This document shows positions 17,924-28,526 of a stretch of 64,000 bases of DNA, one piece after another. Source of the DNA: Enterobacillus tribolii (GTDB taxonomy: Bacteria > Pseudomonadota > Gammaproteobacteria > Enterobacterales > Enterobacteriaceae); assembly GCF_003363015.1 (NCBI RefSeq), contig NZ_QRAP01000005.1, positions 186,001-250,000 on the forward strand, given 5' to 3'. Every line of letters starts with the position of its first letter. Within the stretch, counting starts at the first letter, position 1. The position numbers and the translations under genes were made by a program. The notes beneath the pieces are model-generated. The model had not been told where the DNA came from and made no database searches. It saw nothing but the letters and a program-made list of their open reading frames with translations.

Positions 17924-20383
17924 TCAGACTCCTAACTTCCATGACAACGTGCGCAGCAGATCGGCGAATACCCCGGCGGCCGTCACGTCGTTCCCCGCGC
18001 CGTAGCCACGCAGCACCAGCGGCAGCGGCTGATAGTAGCGGCTGTAGAAGGCCAGCGCATTCTCCCCGTTCTTCACCTTGAACAGCGGATCGTCGCCGTC
18101 CGCTTCAACGATCTGCACCTGGCACTTACCGTCGTTAATCTGTCCAACATAGCGTAAAACGGCGCCGCGATCCCGTGCCGCGGCCACCCGGGCGCGGAAT
18201 TCCTCGTCAAGCTGAGGCAGACGCTGCAAAAATTCATCCACGTTGCCGCTGGCGTCAAAGGACGCAGGCAGAACCGGTTCGATGTTGATATCAGAAAGCT
18301 CAAGATTGTGGCCGGACTCACGCGCCAGAATCAGCAGCTTGCGCGCAACGTCCATGCCGGAAAGATCGTCACGGGGATCCGGCTCGGTGAACCCCATCTT
18401 TTTCGCTTCCAGCGTGGCGTCCGACAGGCTGGCACCTTCTTCCAGACGACCGAAAATAAAGGAGAGCGATCCCGACAGTACGCCGGAAAAACGCACCAGC
18501 TCATCACCGGCGCTCAGCAGGTTTTGCAGGTTTTCAATAACCGGCAAACCGGCGCCTACGTTAGTGTCATACAGGAACTTACGGCGTGAACCGGCGGCGG
18601 CCTGACGCAGCTGATGGTAATAATCCATCGACGCGGTATTCGCCTTCTTGTTCGGCGTCACCACGTGGAAGCCGTTTCTCAGGAAATCCGCATACTGATC
18701 GGCGACCTCCTGGCTGGAGGTGCAATCGACGATGACCGGGTTAAGCAGGTGATATTCATTCGCCAGCCGGATCAGACGCCCGAGGTTAAATGGCTCGCGC
18801 GCCTGCGCCAGCTCATCACGCCAGCCGTCCAGGGCGATGCCGTGTACGTTGGTCAGCAGCGCCCTGGAGTTGGCGATGCCGCATACGCGCAGATCGATGT
18901 GCTTGTCTTTCAGCCAGTTTTGCTGGCGTTTGATTTGCTCCAGCAATGCGCTGCCTACGCCGCCGGTGCCGACCAAAAAGACTTCGATCACCTGATCGGT
19001 ATTGAACAGCATTTGGTGCGTTACACGCACGCCGGTGGTGGCGACGTCATTATCCACCACCACGGAGATGGAGCGCTCGGAAGAGCCCTGAGCAATCGCC
19101 ACAATGTTGATGTTGGCCCGCGCCAGCGCGGCGAAGAATTTGGCGGAGATACCACGCAGCGTACGCATGCCGTCACCCACCACCGAAATCACCGCCAACC
19201 GCTCCAGAACGTCCAGCGGCTCCAGCAGGCCATCCTTCAGCTCCAGATAGAATTCTTCCTCCAACGCCCGGCGCGCCCGTACCAGCTCACTTTGGGGAAC
19301 GCAGAAACTGATGCTGTATTCCGATGAAGACTGGGTGATCAATACGACGGACACCCCGGCGCGGGACATCACGGCGAACACGCGCGCCGCCATGCCGATC
19401 ATGCCCTTCATGCCCGGCCCGGAAACGTTGATCATCGCCATGTTGTTCAGGTTGGTGATCCCCTTCACCGGGAACGCCTCATCGCCGCTCTCCCGCCCGA
19501 TCAGCGTGCCGGGTGCCTGAGGGTTGGCGGTGTTTTTAATAAGGCAGGGAATTTGAAACTGGGCGATGGGGGCGATAGTGCGGGGATGCAAAACCTTGGC
19601 GCCGAAGTAAGACAGCTCCATCGCTTCCTGATACGACATCGACTTCAGCAGGCGCGCATCCGGCACCGTGCGGGGGTCACAGGTATAGACGCCGTCTACG
19701 TCAGTCCAGATTTCACAACAGTCAGCGCGCAGGCAGGCAGCCAGCACCGCCGCGGAATAGTCGGAGCCGTTGCGGCCCAGCACCACCAGCTCGCCTTTAT
19801 CGTTTCCGGCGGTAAAACCGGCCATCAGGATCATGTGATCGGCCGGAATTTTATCCGCGGCGATACGGCGGGTAGATTCAGCGATATCTACGGATGAATC
19901 GAGGAAATGCCCCACCGCCAGCAACTTCTTCACCGGATCGATGACGCTGACCTGATGACCGCGGGCGCGCAGCAGCGCCTCCATGATGGCGATGGAAAGC
20001 TTCTCGCCGCGGCTGATGATCATCGCGTTGACGCTGTCCGGGCACTGTCCCAGCAGAGAAATACCGTGCAGAACCTGCCTGAGCAGGGCGAACTCCTGCT
20101 CCACCAGCGCCTTCATGGCGTCATGGGCAAAACCGGGCTGCGCTTCAGCCAGTCCGTTCAGCAACTCGGAGAAAATGCGTTCCGCATCGCTCATATTGGG
20201 CAGGGTATCCTGCCCGGCGATGGTTCTTTCAATCATCGCTACCAGGTGGTTGGTGATTTTAGCCGGCGCGGACAACACGGTGGCAACCTGTCCCTGCCGG
20301 GCATTATTCTCCAGGATATCCGCGACGCGCAAAAAACGCTCCGCGTTAGCCACTGAGGTACCACCAAACTTCAACACTCGCAT
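17924..20383 (-). CDS. thrA: Bifunctional aspartokinase I/homoserine dehydrogenase I ThrA
   Basis: Catalyses the first and third steps from aspartate to threonine and is feedback-inhibited by threonine. It has 819 residues (E. coli 820). Aspartokinase 1-250 begins [20 protein letters not shown], two ACT regulatory segments lie at about 310-460 ([18 protein letters not shown]), and homoserine dehydrogenase follows from about 465 with [16 protein letters not shown] and [18 protein letters not shown]. The second ATG is used since GAGGGAG is then 9 bases upstream. First structural gene after the thrL attenuator. Confidence 0.98.
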   Translation of the reverse strand: MRVLKFGGTSVANAERFLRVADILENNARQGQVATVLSAPAKITNHLVAMIERTIAGQDTLPNMSDAERIFSELLNGLAEAQPGFAHDAMKALVEQEFALLRQVLHGISLLGQCPDSVNAMIISRGEKLSIAIMEALLRARGHQVSVIDPVKKLLAVGHFLDSSVDIAESTRRIAADKIPADHMILMAGFTAGNDKGELVVLGRNGSDYSAAVLAACLRADCCEIWTDVDGVYTCDPRTVPDARLLKSMSYQEAMELSYFGAKVLHPRTIAPIAQFQIPCLIKNTANPQAPGTLIGRESGDEAFPVKGITNLNNMAMINVSGPGMKGMIGMAARVFAVMSRAGVSVVLITQSSSEYSISFCVPQSELVRARRALEEEFYLELKDGLLEPLDVLERLAVISVVGDGMRTLRGISAKFFAALARANINIVAIAQGSSERSISVVVDNDVATTGVRVTHQMLFNTDQVIEVFLVGTGGVGSALLEQIKRQQNWLKDKHIDLRVCGIANSRALLTNVHGIALDGWRDELAQAREPFNLGRLIRLANEYHLLNPVIVDCTSSQEVADQYADFLRNGFHVVTPNKKANTASMDYYHQLRQAAAGSRRKFLYDTNVGAGLPVIENLQNLLSAGDELVRFSGVLSGSLSFIFGRLEEGASLSDATLEAKKMGFTEPDPRDDLSGMDVARKLLILARESGHNLELSDINIEPVLPASFDASGNVDEFLQRLPQLDEEFRARVAAARDRGAVLRYVGQINDGKCQVQIVEADGDDPLFKVKNGENALAFYSRYYQPLPLVLRGYGAGNDVTAAGVFADLLRTLSWKLGV

Positions 20384-20448
20384 TCCCATTCACTCCCTCA
20401 TTTTGAGCCTTGCCCGCGTGATATGCATTTGCTCTGGATCGTTGGCAA

Positions 20449-20480
20449 CAAAAAAGCCCGCACTTTTCGGTGCGGGCTTT
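20449..20480 (-). terminator. thr operon attenuator (terminator hairpin)
   Basis: On the minus strand AAGCCCGCACC..GTGCGGGCTT followed by a T run, between thrL and thrA. It is the intrinsic terminator used when the leader peptide is translated without pausing. Confidence 0.92.
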
Positions 20481-20506
20481 TTCGTTTTTCACTTTATCTG
20501 CATGCG

Positions 20507-20581
20507 TCAGCCCGCACCGCTACTGGTTGTAGTACCGGTGATAGTAATAATTGTGGTGATGTTCAGGCTGATGATTCGCAT
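20507..20581 (-). CDS. thrL: thr operon leader peptide ThrL
   Basis: A 24-residue open frame: MRIISLNITTIITITGTTTS then SGAG. Seven Thr and six Ile, mostly in runs, fit the attenuation control by threonyl- and isoleucyl-tRNA known for thrABC. The first half of the terminator is copied in the end of this frame (AGCGGTGCGGGC), as expected for competing hairpins. E. coli ThrL is 21 residues. Confidence 0.93.
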   Translation of the reverse strand: MRIISLNITTIITITGTTTSSGAG

Positions 20582-20809
20582 TCTGTCTGTCTCAATAATT
20601 CCTGTCTCTGTCCCTATATTGGTTAAAGCAACGACGTGATCAAGTCAACATTTTTCTAATTTCGGCGCATGGCAGCACAGAAAAACAAGCCACATCAATC
20701 ACCACATCTTTTCGCCATTACAGCATAAAAAACCAATCACGCACTCAACACCTGTCATCATCCGGTAACAATTCAGATTGAGCCGGAGTAATCCGCGTTT
20801 TTTCCGCCG

Positions 20810-21508
20810 CTATTCTTTCGGCGCTTTTTTAAGCGCTTTTTCGATGTCATGCAGCAGGGTATGCAACATGGCGGTGTCACGCTGCGCCAGCAAACCCATG
20901 CGCTGATCCAGCCAGTCGCCCAGCTTCCGGTCATCCGCCACATCCAGCGCTTGCAGCAACGATGCAACCCGTTCCCGCAGCGCTTTCAGCTGATTTTCCT
21001 GAGCTGGGGGTTCGCTGACGGCGGCAACCTGCATCAGGGATGACAGCTGATAGCAGTACACCATCACCGCCTGCCCCAGATTCAATGACGGATAATCGGC
21101 AACCATTGGTACGCCGGTCAGAATATCGGCCAGAGCCAGTTCATCATTGGTTAATCCGGAATCCTCCCTGCCAAACACCAGCGCACAGTGGCCAAGCCAG
21201 CGGCGTTTTTCCTCCAGCACGCCCTCCAACTCCTGCGGCGAACAATAGTAATGGTAGCGGGCGCGGCTGCGCGCCGTGGTAGCGACGGTGAAATCAACGT
21301 CCGCCAGCGCCTGGGCCAGGGTGTCATAGTGAATAACATTATCGAGCACCTCGCCGGCTCCGTGCGCAACCCAACGCGCAGGTTCCTCCAGATAAACGCG
21401 ACTATTGACTATTCTTAACGACGAAAACCCCATGGTTTTCATCGCCCTTGCCGCCGCCCCGACATTTTCCGCCCGCGCGGGAGAGACCAGCACAATATGT
21501 ATTTGCAT
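20810..21508 (-). CDS. yjtD: SPOUT-family tRNA/rRNA methyltransferase YjtD (LasT)
   Basis: Trefoil-knot RNA methyltransferase of the TrmJ/LasT type, 232 residues. Start MQIHIVLVSPARAENVGAAA aligns with E. coli LasT. The S-adenosylmethionine knot motifs are LVFGREDSGLTNDEL (about 119-133) and YPSLNLGQAVMVYCYQL (about 143-159). Lies between thrL and arcA as in E. coli. The RNA target is not established. Confidence 0.93.
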   Translation of the reverse strand: MQIHIVLVSPARAENVGAAARAMKTMGFSSLRIVNSRVYLEEPARWVAHGAGEVLDNVIHYDTLAQALADVDFTVATTARSRARYHYYCSPQELEGVLEEKRRWLGHCALVFGREDSGLTNDELALADILTGVPMVADYPSLNLGQAVMVYCYQLSSLMQVAAVSEPPAQENQLKALRERVASLLQALDVADDRKLGDWLDQRMGLLAQRDTAMLHTLLHDIEKALKKAPKE

Positions 21509-22160
21509 CGCAAAATGCCCTGTTTTTTCAATCCTGGTTATGCAAAAGCACACTCTATCTCGTTCGGAAAGCGTTTACTAACGCAGATAAAGTTACAATT
21601 CATTAACAATATTAGGAATTAGCCTAAACTAAACCTATAAAAATGAGTGCTTAATCAAATTTTAAAAATTAAGTCGCGATTTAAACACAAAAAACGTTAA
21701 TTATATTTCTTATCAATTAATTAAAACCCCGTAAAAACAAAATAAGAAAAGTTTTCATTTTTGTAACTTGCAGGGTGAAATCAGGAACAAACTATTAGCA
21801 ATGCTTGGGTTAGCACTCAATTTTTCAAGTGTTTTTCACAATTCTGTTAACGTGCTACAATTGGATTTGATATATGTCAACAAAGGGTAGTTTTGTTGGA
21901 TGGCAATTACGGCGTGGACTGTTATATTGCTGTTAATGGGGTTAGGATATGCGCCGCTTTTGGCACCTCCGGGGCTGTAGGGAGTAGCATCCCCCCACCA
22001 ACCTGGCAATGTTGTTGACGTTGATGGAAAGTGCATCAAGAACGAGTTTACGTACTTTAGTTCACCCTTTTTCTGCCGTTGCGCCACGTTTTGTGAGTGC
22101 CAGAAACTGAACTGCTGTACATCTTATTTCTATTTTGTTGGCAATTTTAGGTAGCAAAAC
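21509..22160. promoter_or_regulatory. Long arcA upstream region
   Basis: About 650 bases, very AT-rich from 21580 to 21850, without a credible complete gene. It holds the arcA promoter region and, on the minus strand at 21942-22061, the conserved but start-less yjjY-like sequence described separately. Confidence 0.6.
21942..22061 (-). pseudogene. yjjY: yjjY-like frame without a start codon
   Basis: Reads TKVRKLVLDALSINVNNIAR and runs 19 more codons to a stop. As I recall it, E. coli YjjY, encoded in the same place beside arcA, begins MTKVRNCVLDALSINVNNII. Here the codon where E. coli has ATG is TGA, so the frame cannot start as in E. coli, and after residue 20 the match fades. The conserved DNA more likely acts as a regulatory element or untranslated RNA of arcA than as a protein. 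Confidence 0.55.
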
Positions 22161-22877
22161 ATGCAGACCCCGCACATTCTTATCGTCGAGGACGAGTTAG
22201 TCACTCGCAACACGCTCAAAAGCATCTTTGAAGCGGAAGGGTATATCGTTCATGAGGCCAATGACGGCGCAGAAATGCACCAGATTCTGTCGGAGTTTGA
22301 CATCAATCTGGTCATCATGGACATTAACCTTCCGGGGAAAAACGGCCTGTTATTAGCTCGCGAACTACGTGAACAAGCAAACGTCGCGCTAATGTTTCTT
22401 ACCGGTCGCGATAACGAAGTGGATAAAATTCTTGGCCTGGAAATCGGTGCGGATGATTACATCACCAAGCCGTTTAATCCTCGCGAGCTGACTATCCGCG
22501 CACGTAATCTGCTTTCCCGTACCATGAACCTGGGAACCGGCAGCGAAGAACGCAAGCTGGTCGAAAGCTATAAATTTAACGGCTGGGAATTAGATATTAA
22601 CAGCCGTTCGCTGATAAGCCCCAACGGTGAGCAGTACAAGCTGCCGCGCAGTGAATTCCGCGCCATGCTGCACTTCTGCGAAAACCCGGGCAAGATCCAG
22701 TCCCGCGCCGAGCTGCTGAAAAAAATGACTGGCCGTGAGCTGAAACCCCACGATCGTACCGTGGACGTCACCATCCGCCGCATCCGCAAGCATTTTGAAT
22801 CTACCCCGGATACGCCGGAAATTATCGCAACGATTCACGGTGAAGGTTATCGCTTCTGCGGTGATCTGGAAGAGTAA
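22161..22877 (+). CDS. arcA: Two-component response regulator ArcA
   Basis: Global regulator of respiratory metabolism, phosphorylated by ArcB when quinones are reduced. It has 238 residues. Receiver domain 1-120 with acidic pocket Glu10-Asp11, phospho-acceptor Asp54 ([14 protein letters not shown]) and Lys in [13 protein letters not shown]. OmpR-type winged helix 135-234, ending [15 protein letters not shown]. Essentially the canonical sequence. Confidence 0.99.
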   Translation: MQTPHILIVEDELVTRNTLKSIFEAEGYIVHEANDGAEMHQILSEFDINLVIMDINLPGKNGLLLARELREQANVALMFLTGRDNEVDKILGLEIGADDYITKPFNPRELTIRARNLLSRTMNLGTGSEERKLVESYKFNGWELDINSRSLISPNGEQYKLPRSEFRAMLHFCENPGKIQSRAELLKKMTGRELKPHDRTVDVTIRRIRKHFESTPDTPEIIATIHGEGYRFCGDLEE

Positions 22878-22893
22878 TCGTCATCGCGGCACA

Positions 22894-22926
22894 AACAAAA
22901 AAGGCAGCCCACGGGCTGCCTTTTTG
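22894..22926. terminator. Bidirectional terminator between arcA and creA
   Basis: AAAAGGCAGCCC/GGGCTGCCTTTT stem with A and T runs, between convergent genes. Confidence 0.92.
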
Positions 22927-22930
22927 ATTA

Positions 22931-23419
22931 TTAGCGGACCGGCTCCGCCGTTCCCCACGGCATGATCGGCACGGCGCTGATGGCGTTTTTCGGCGAGCCA
23001 TCAACGATTTTATCTGAATAGGTCAGATAAATAAGGGTATTACGCTTGGCGTCATAAAACCGCACCACCTGAAGCGTTTTAAACACCAGCGAGGTGCGCT
23101 TGCGGAATACAACCTCACCGTCAGATTTTTTACTTTTTATCTTGTCGCTTACGCTAACCGGCCCGACCTGCTGGCAGGAAATCGCCGCATCGGACGTGTC
23201 TTCAGCAAGCCCCAGCCCGCCCTTAATGCCGCCGGTTTTCGCCCGGCTGATATAGCAGGTGATGTTCTGGACATCCGGATCGTCAAACGCCTCGACCACG
23301 ATCTTATGGTCCGGCCCGAGTAATTTGAATACCGTATCGACAGAGCCGATTTGCTCCGCGTGCACCCCGCCGGCCGCTACGGCCATGGTGAAACAAAGAC
23401 CTACAAAATATTTATTCAC
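22931..23419 (-). CDS. creA: Periplasmic protein CreA
   Basis: DUF-type secreted protein of unknown role, 162 residues (E. coli 157). The GTG start is chosen because GGGGTAGG lies just upstream and the protein then begins with a signal peptide ([20 protein letters not shown], cut before EQIGSVD). Conserved core: [21 protein letters not shown], reading on to [12 protein letters not shown]. coli has creBCD next to it; they are absent here. Confidence 0.93.
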   Translation of the reverse strand: MNKYFVGLCFTMAVAAGGVHAEQIGSVDTVFKLLGPDHKIVVEAFDDPDVQNITCYISRAKTGGIKGGLGLAEDTSDAAISCQQVGPVSVSDKIKSKKSDGEVVFRKRTSLVFKTLQVVRFYDAKRNTLIYLTYSDKIVDGSPKNAISAVPIMPWGTAEPVR

Positions 23420-23819
23420 TAACCTACCCCTGCTCACTATAATCACGCCACAATTCGGACCGAGTCTCGTCATCATATACCCAAATGCTTTCAGGTTGCA
23501 CAATAAGACAGCAACCTCTCCGGGCGCTTACGCCGGAGCACATAAGAAAAAGCAGCCGGCTTAAGTGCGGCAAAATGACAAGGAGTGACCGGCTTCGGCT
23601 AACTGCGGCAGTATCACGCATTATAGCGGCAAAATCTGGTCTTACCGTGTTAATTTCCGGCCCGGCCATTTGCCTATTTTTTTGGATTTTATGACAGCGC
23701 ACACACCTGCACAGCACTTCCTGCACTGAAAAAACCAAAAAGCAGTAGAATCCGCAAAAAATTGCTATTATGCCGCACTGTCGTGTTGTACGTTCATCAT
23801 CGCTCTCGAGGACGCTCTA
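23420..23819. promoter_or_regulatory. creA/rob divergent intergenic region
   Basis: About 400 bases. An extended -10 (TGCTATTAT, 23763-23771) sits about 50 bases before rob. Longer open frames here on either strand have no ribosome site and no recognisable product. Confidence 0.45.
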
Positions 23820-24707
23820 ATGGATCAGGCCAACATCATTCGTGACCTGCTTAGCTGGCTGGAAAGTCATTTGGATCAACCGCTGGCTCTGGATAATGTT
23901 GCCGCTAAGGCTGGCTATTCGAAATGGCACCTTCAACGGATGTTCAAAGACGTCACCGGCCAGGCCATCGGCGCCTATATCCGCGCCCGGCGTCTTTCCA
24001 AGGCGGCAGTGGCCCTGCGACTGACCAGCCGGCCGATTCTGGATATCGCCCTGCAGTACCGGTTTGATTCACAACAGACATTCACCCGCGCGTTCAAAAA
24101 ACAGTTTATTCAAACGCCGGCGCTCTACCGCCGTGCGGAAGACTGGCATGCCCATGGCATATGTCCGCCCATTCGTCTGGGGCTGAACAACATCGCGCAA
24201 CCGGAGTTCATCACGCTGCCGAACCTGACGCTGGTCGGGGTCACGCAATGCTACAGTTGCACGCTGGAGCAGCTAAGCCAGGCCCGCACCGAGTTGCGCA
24301 CCCAGTTCTGGCACGATTTCCTCAATGAAGTCAAAGATATTCCGCCAGTGCTGTACGGGCTGCACCATTCACGCGCCAGCCTGGAAAAAGATGATGAGCA
24401 AGAGGTGTTGTACACCACCGCCGTGGAGCCGCATTATCTGCCGGGCAACATCGATGCGGAAACGCAGGTCATTGTATTACAGGGCGGCGAGTATGCTCAG
24501 TTCTGCTATAACGGCCCGGCGGAAGGGTTTCAGGAATTCGTTATCAGCCTCTACGGCACCAGTCTGCCGACGCTGAATCTGGTGCGCCGTAAAGGCTACG
24601 ACATTGAACGGTTCCATCCGTTGATCGACAGTTCGCAGCATCCGCCCAAACACATCAGCTGCGAGTATCTCATTCCCATCCGCCGCGATGAGGAATCAAC
24701 GCTGTAA
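23820..24707 (+). CDS. rob: AraC/XylS-family regulator Rob
   Basis: Right-origin-binding protein that activates the mar/sox/rob regulon (efflux, solvent and superoxide resistance). It has 295 residues (E. coli 289). N-terminal AraC DNA-binding domain 1-110 with two helix-turn-helices (LDNVAAKAGYSKWHLQRMFK and ILDIALQYRFDSQQTFTRAF); C-terminal GyrI-like ligand domain about 120-290. Preceded by GAGG. The 3' end overlaps the convergent gpmB by 12 bases. Confidence 0.95.
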   Translation: MDQANIIRDLLSWLESHLDQPLALDNVAAKAGYSKWHLQRMFKDVTGQAIGAYIRARRLSKAAVALRLTSRPILDIALQYRFDSQQTFTRAFKKQFIQTPALYRRAEDWHAHGICPPIRLGLNNIAQPEFITLPNLTLVGVTQCYSCTLEQLSQARTELRTQFWHDFLNEVKDIPPVLYGLHHSRASLEKDDEQEVLYTTAVEPHYLPGNIDAETQVIVLQGGEYAQFCYNGPAEGFQEFVISLYGTSLPTLNLVRRKGYDIERFHPLIDSSQHPPKHISCEYLIPIRRDEESTL

Positions 24708-25343
24708 TTCGTCCAGCGCGGGGTCCGTCAGATGATGGATATCACCCGCGCTTTCCACCACCCAGCCCGGAGCCAGCCAGGGGCTTTGCTGATAATCTAC
24801 CCGCGACAGCGAGCAGTTGCGCAACCGCAGGCGCCGTTCGGCATAGGGTTTAAGCCCCAAAATAGTGCCGATTAAACATCCCAGCGCAATACCGTGGCTA
24901 ATCAAGACCGGGCGGCTGCCTTCCGGCAGTTCACGACAGGCGTTCAGCGCGGCGTGCATACGTTCAGCCAGCTCATCCATGCTTTCTCCCTGCGGGATCC
25001 GTCCGCCCGGCGTACCGTCCACCATGCGCTTACGCCATCCCTCTTCCTCAGAGGAAAGGCCGTCAAGCAGGCGCTCCTCCAGAACGCCCATATGCAGTTC
25101 GCGCAGTCGGGCATCCGTCTGCAACGGCAGGCCGCAGGCATCGGCGATAATCTGCCCCGTCTGCTTCGCGCGTCCCAAATCACTGGCGATAACGTGCGTC
25201 ATCCCCATCGTACTCAGCCGCCGGGCAACCTGGCGGGCCTGCAGCTCGCCGAGCGCCGTCAGCGGACTGTTGGATTGCCCCTGAATACGACGTGCCGCGT
25301 TCCATTCTGTTTCGCCATGACGAATTAGGTATACCTGTATCAT
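24696..25343 (-). CDS. gpmB: Histidine-phosphatase family protein GpmB
   Basis: Phosphoglycerate-mutase-like phosphatase, 215 residues as in E. coli. The catalytic RHGE motif is in [20 protein letters not shown] (His9), and the second histidine is in [15 protein letters not shown]. Named for mutase similarity, but the family mostly acts as phosphatase. Confidence 0.94.
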   Translation of the reverse strand: MIQVYLIRHGETEWNAARRIQGQSNSPLTALGELQARQVARRLSTMGMTHVIASDLGRAKQTGQIIADACGLPLQTDARLRELHMGVLEERLLDGLSSEEEGWRKRMVDGTPGGRIPQGESMDELAERMHAALNACRELPEGSRPVLISHGIALGCLIGTILGLKPYAERRLRLRNCSLSRVDYQQSPWLAPGWVVESAGDIHHLTDPALDELQR

Positions 25344-25397
25344 ATGCTTTTTCCGTTATACTGCGAGAAATGCGCTAAAAGGAAGCTAAAACCAATT

Positions 25398-25946
25398 ATG
25401 TACCACGTTGTAGCAGCAACCACCAACCCGGCAAAAATTAAGGCTATTACACTCGCTTTTGATGACGTCTTCGGTAACGGTAATTACCACATTGAAGGCC
25501 TTGAAGTCGACAGCGGCGTTCCCGAACAACCCATCGGCAATACCGAAACCCGTACCGGCGCACGTCATCGCGTGATGTGCGCCCGGCAGGTCAGGCCGGA
25601 AGCCGACTTCTGGGTCGGCATCGAGGCCGGGCTGGAAGACAATATGACCTTCGCCTGGATGACGGTGGAAAACCACCGCCTGCGCGGAGAATCCCGCTCC
25701 GCCAGCCTGATGCTGCCCGAACGCATTCTACAGGAAATTCACGCCGGCAGGGCGTTGGGGGAAGAAATGGTGAAGTTGACCGGCATTGAGGGCGTAAATC
25801 GTCGTGAAGGCGCGATCGGCATATTCACTCAGGGCAAGCTGACCCGCACCAGCGTTTATCATCAGGCGCTGGTCCTGGCGCTGGTGCCGTTCCATAACGA
25901 GATTTACAACACCCATCCGGCGCCATCGTCAACGCCGGAAGAATAA
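25398..25946 (+). CDS. yjjX: Inosine/xanthosine triphosphatase YjjX
   Basis: House-cleaning nucleotidase that removes deaminated purine triphosphates. It has 182 residues. Starts [17 protein letters not shown], with [20 protein letters not shown] and [12 protein letters not shown] as in E. coli. The upstream ATG at 25344 is discarded because it does not match the family. Divergent from gpmB. Confidence 0.95.
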   Translation: MYHVVAATTNPAKIKAITLAFDDVFGNGNYHIEGLEVDSGVPEQPIGNTETRTGARHRVMCARQVRPEADFWVGIEAGLEDNMTFAWMTVENHRLRGESRSASLMLPERILQEIHAGRALGEEMVKLTGIEGVNRREGAIGIFTQGKLTRTSVYHQALVLALVPFHNEIYNTHPAPSSTPEE

Positions 25947-25962
25947 TCCCCGTACCGGGGAA

Positions 25963-26295
25963 TCAGGACGCCCCGTCATCCAGCAGATGACGCTCAAGCC
26001 AGCGCCTGAAATCGGTCGGCGCCGTTTTCAGGCTGTTGGAGCCACGGGTGATGGTGGCGATCCCCGCGCCGAGCTGATTTTTCAGCTCGCGCTGGCTCAT
26101 ATCCCCACGCATCAGTTCCTGAACGATACGCACGCGGGTCGCCAGCGCCGTACGCTCATCCGGCGTCAGAAACAGCTGTAACATCGGGTGCTGTAAATCT
26201 TCCGCAAACGCCTGCTCCAACAATTGCACGAAGCGTTGCCAGTCATCGTTTTCCTGCGCGCTCAGCGCAGGATCCTGAAGAGAACGTTGAGTCAT
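25963..26295 (-). CDS. trpR: Trp operon repressor TrpR
   Basis: Tryptophan-dependent repressor of trp, aroH, mtr and its own gene. It has 110 residues. The helix-turn-helix is [21 protein letters not shown] (about 66-86), a near-exact match to E. coli, with the downstream SNSLK. An operator lies just before the gene. Confidence 0.97.
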   Translation of the reverse strand: MTQRSLQDPALSAQENDDWQRFVQLLEQAFAEDLQHPMLQLFLTPDERTALATRVRIVQELMRGDMSQRELKNQLGAGIATITRGSNSLKTAPTDFRRWLERHLLDDGAS

Positions 26296-26308
26296 CGTAA
26301 GCCGCCAA

Positions 26309-26326
26309 ATACTATTTAACTAGTAC
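26309..26326 (-). promoter_or_regulatory. TrpR operator of trpR
   Basis: ATACTATTTAACTAGTAC matches the trp operator consensus (GTACTAGTTAACTAGTAC) with an intact right half, 14 bases before the start; it fits autorepression. Confidence 0.85.
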
Positions 26327-26340
26327 ACCAGCATACCATA

Positions 26341-28275
26341 TCAGTAACGGCGCGCCCACTCCGCATCCGTCAGCACCTTCGCCGGCCGTTTCATGAAATA
26401 ACGGTAATAGGCATCATAGGCCAATACGTTTTTCACATAACTGCGGGTTTCAGAAAACGGAATACTCTCAATAAACGCGATGGCATCCACCCGGCCATTG
26501 GTATTCCCCAGCCAGGTATTTACCCGGGAGGGGCCGGCATTGTACGCCGCGCTGGAGAGAATGCGGTTGCGCCCCAGATTCTGATAAACATACTCCAGAT
26601 AACTGGTGCCGATCTCAATATTGGTTTGCGGGTTCAGCAGCTGGCTGCTGTTGACGTAATGCGTCAGGTTATACATCTGCGCCGTGTGCTGCGCGGTTTT
26701 CGGCATCACCTGCATCAGCCCGCTGGCTCCCACCGGCGATCGCGCTTTCGGGTTCCAGGCGCTTTCCTGACGGGCAATCGCCATCGCATAAGACTGCGTA
26801 ATCCCCTTATCCTCCGTCGCCTGGCGGAAATCCTGCTGCCACGCCAGCGGGAAGCGCTCTTCCAGATGATCCCACAGCTTCGCCACGATGGTAGCCTGAA
26901 CGCTGAGATCGGCCCATTGCTGCTCAAACGCGTAACGGGCCAGCGCTTCCTGTTCCTGGCGGGGCTTACTGCTGACCAGCGCCCCCCACTCGGCGCGCGC
27001 CTGATTGTCCATATTCCAGTACATCAGTTCACGTACGCGGGCAATCGCCGGCTCGCTCCCCACCGAAGCCTGCGGACGGGCCGCCTTCTCCACCCGCAGC
27101 GGGTAAGGAATTCCCAACTTCTGCGCCGCAACCATAGGATAGAAGCCGCGCTCACGGGTCAGATCACGCAGAATATTTTCTCCTTCCGCCCGTTTGCCGC
27201 CGTCGATCAGCATGGCGGCGCTCCAGTAACGCCATTCATCTTTACCGCGCACGTCCTGCGGCAGGCGGGAGAGCCAGAAGCGGATCTCCTGTTTGTCGCC
27301 GTTGCCCAGCGCCAGCCGCACCCGGCGTTCCACCAGCGCGCCGTTGTTACTGTTCTGCACGATCCCGTCGCGCCAGCGGGCATCCGCGGCGCTGGCGTCA
27401 TTGCCCATCAGACGCCAGACAATGGCGTCCTGCATTACCTGATGTTGGGCGCCGGTAATTTTCTGCAACCGCACCAGCGTCGGCAGCATATCGCGCGCGC
27501 TGTCAGGATCCTGGCGCGCCAGGCGCACAAACGCGGTTTCCGTGACGTCGCGGGTAAAATCCGTCGGGCTGGTATTACGGGCGAAGGCCTCCACGCCGCG
27601 CGGGTCCGTCTGCAGTTTGTTTAACGCATCGCCCAGCGTCTGATATTCCGCCGGAAGCTGTTTCGCCAGGAAAGTCACCAGCCCGCCGTTGCCCTCTTTC
27701 AGCGCCAGCCGCATCCGCTCCAGCACCACCTGCGGAGTTTGATCGCCGGACGATCGCCAGGCATCGAATAATTTATCGCATGAGGAAGGGAGGGATTTGC
27801 CGCTCAGCCAAATCTCTTTCGCCCCCTGCCACGCCGTCTGGCGCTGGCCGGTGGCATACTGCGCATAGTAATAGTTGCAGCGCGCGGCGACCGGTTTCGG
27901 CGCCTGCGGGCTGAACACCAGCAGCCCGACCCAGTCCTGACGGCGCGCCAGCTCGTTCACGTAACGCGAAGGCAGGGAGCGCGCCGGCGGCAGCGTCGGG
28001 TATTGATTGATGAACGCCTTGATTTCAAGCGTGGTCGCCTGCCCCAGATCCTGGCCCAGCTGCCGGTATTGCAGGTAAGGATACAGCGGATAATCCCTGA
28101 GCGTCGGCATCAGGTTATACACCGTATCCATCTGTTTACTGTCCCAGGCTTGCTTCACCTGCATATAGCGCTGACGCTGAGCGTCCAGGGAGTCTGCCAG
28201 CACGGCGCCCGATGCGGCCATTAAACAAAAACCCACTCCCCACAACCGCCACTTGTCCACCATGACCATCCTCAT
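26341..28275 (-). CDS. slt: Soluble lytic transglycosylase Slt
   Basis: Periplasmic murein hydrolase forming 1,6-anhydromuropeptides. It has 644 residues (E. coli 645). Signal peptide to about residue 27 (WGVGFCLMAASGAVLA), a long superhelical U/L region (about 28-465) and the lysozyme-like catalytic domain about 470-620, with Glu in ARQESAWNPKARSPVGASGL (split: RQESAWNP, SPVGASGLMQVMP) and AAYNAGPSRVNTWLG. The exact start is uncertain: an ATG five codons in has the better spacing. Confidence 0.95.
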   Translation of the reverse strand: MRMVMVDKWRLWGVGFCLMAASGAVLADSLDAQRQRYMQVKQAWDSKQMDTVYNLMPTLRDYPLYPYLQYRQLGQDLGQATTLEIKAFINQYPTLPPARSLPSRYVNELARRQDWVGLLVFSPQAPKPVAARCNYYYAQYATGQRQTAWQGAKEIWLSGKSLPSSCDKLFDAWRSSGDQTPQVVLERMRLALKEGNGGLVTFLAKQLPAEYQTLGDALNKLQTDPRGVEAFARNTSPTDFTRDVTETAFVRLARQDPDSARDMLPTLVRLQKITGAQHQVMQDAIVWRLMGNDASAADARWRDGIVQNSNNGALVERRVRLALGNGDKQEIRFWLSRLPQDVRGKDEWRYWSAAMLIDGGKRAEGENILRDLTRERGFYPMVAAQKLGIPYPLRVEKAARPQASVGSEPAIARVRELMYWNMDNQARAEWGALVSSKPRQEQEALARYAFEQQWADLSVQATIVAKLWDHLEERFPLAWQQDFRQATEDKGITQSYAMAIARQESAWNPKARSPVGASGLMQVMPKTAQHTAQMYNLTHYVNSSQLLNPQTNIEIGTSYLEYVYQNLGRNRILSSAAYNAGPSRVNTWLGNTNGRVDAIAFIESIPFSETRSYVKNVLAYDAYYRYFMKRPAKVLTDAEWARRY

Positions 28276-28526
28276 TCAAATCCTCGCGCGCCGCGCGTTG
28301 TATCATTACATCTGTCTGTGTCGTACATAGACAGCGATTTTAGCAAAGCATTCCCTGCCGCCCCCCTTTTCTTTCGAAGTTTTACCGTTTCCGGCCTTTG
28401 CGCAGCGCTTCATAATTGTCATGATACGGGAGAGCAATTCCCGCGCAATTAGGTGATAATACGGCTTTCGTGTCCCATCACCGCCCGGGACATCATAAAC
28501 ATCCTTAACAAGAGGCTCAGAGCAAC

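Noticed and set aside
21836-22087. 83-codon minus-strand frame upstream of arcA
   Set aside because: It crosses the yjjY-like sequence in a different frame from the conserved one, so its translation is not the conserved signal.
23424-23738. 104-codon minus-strand frame in the creA-rob spacer
   Set aside because: No ribosome site, unusual composition, no recognisable domain; region is better read as promoters.
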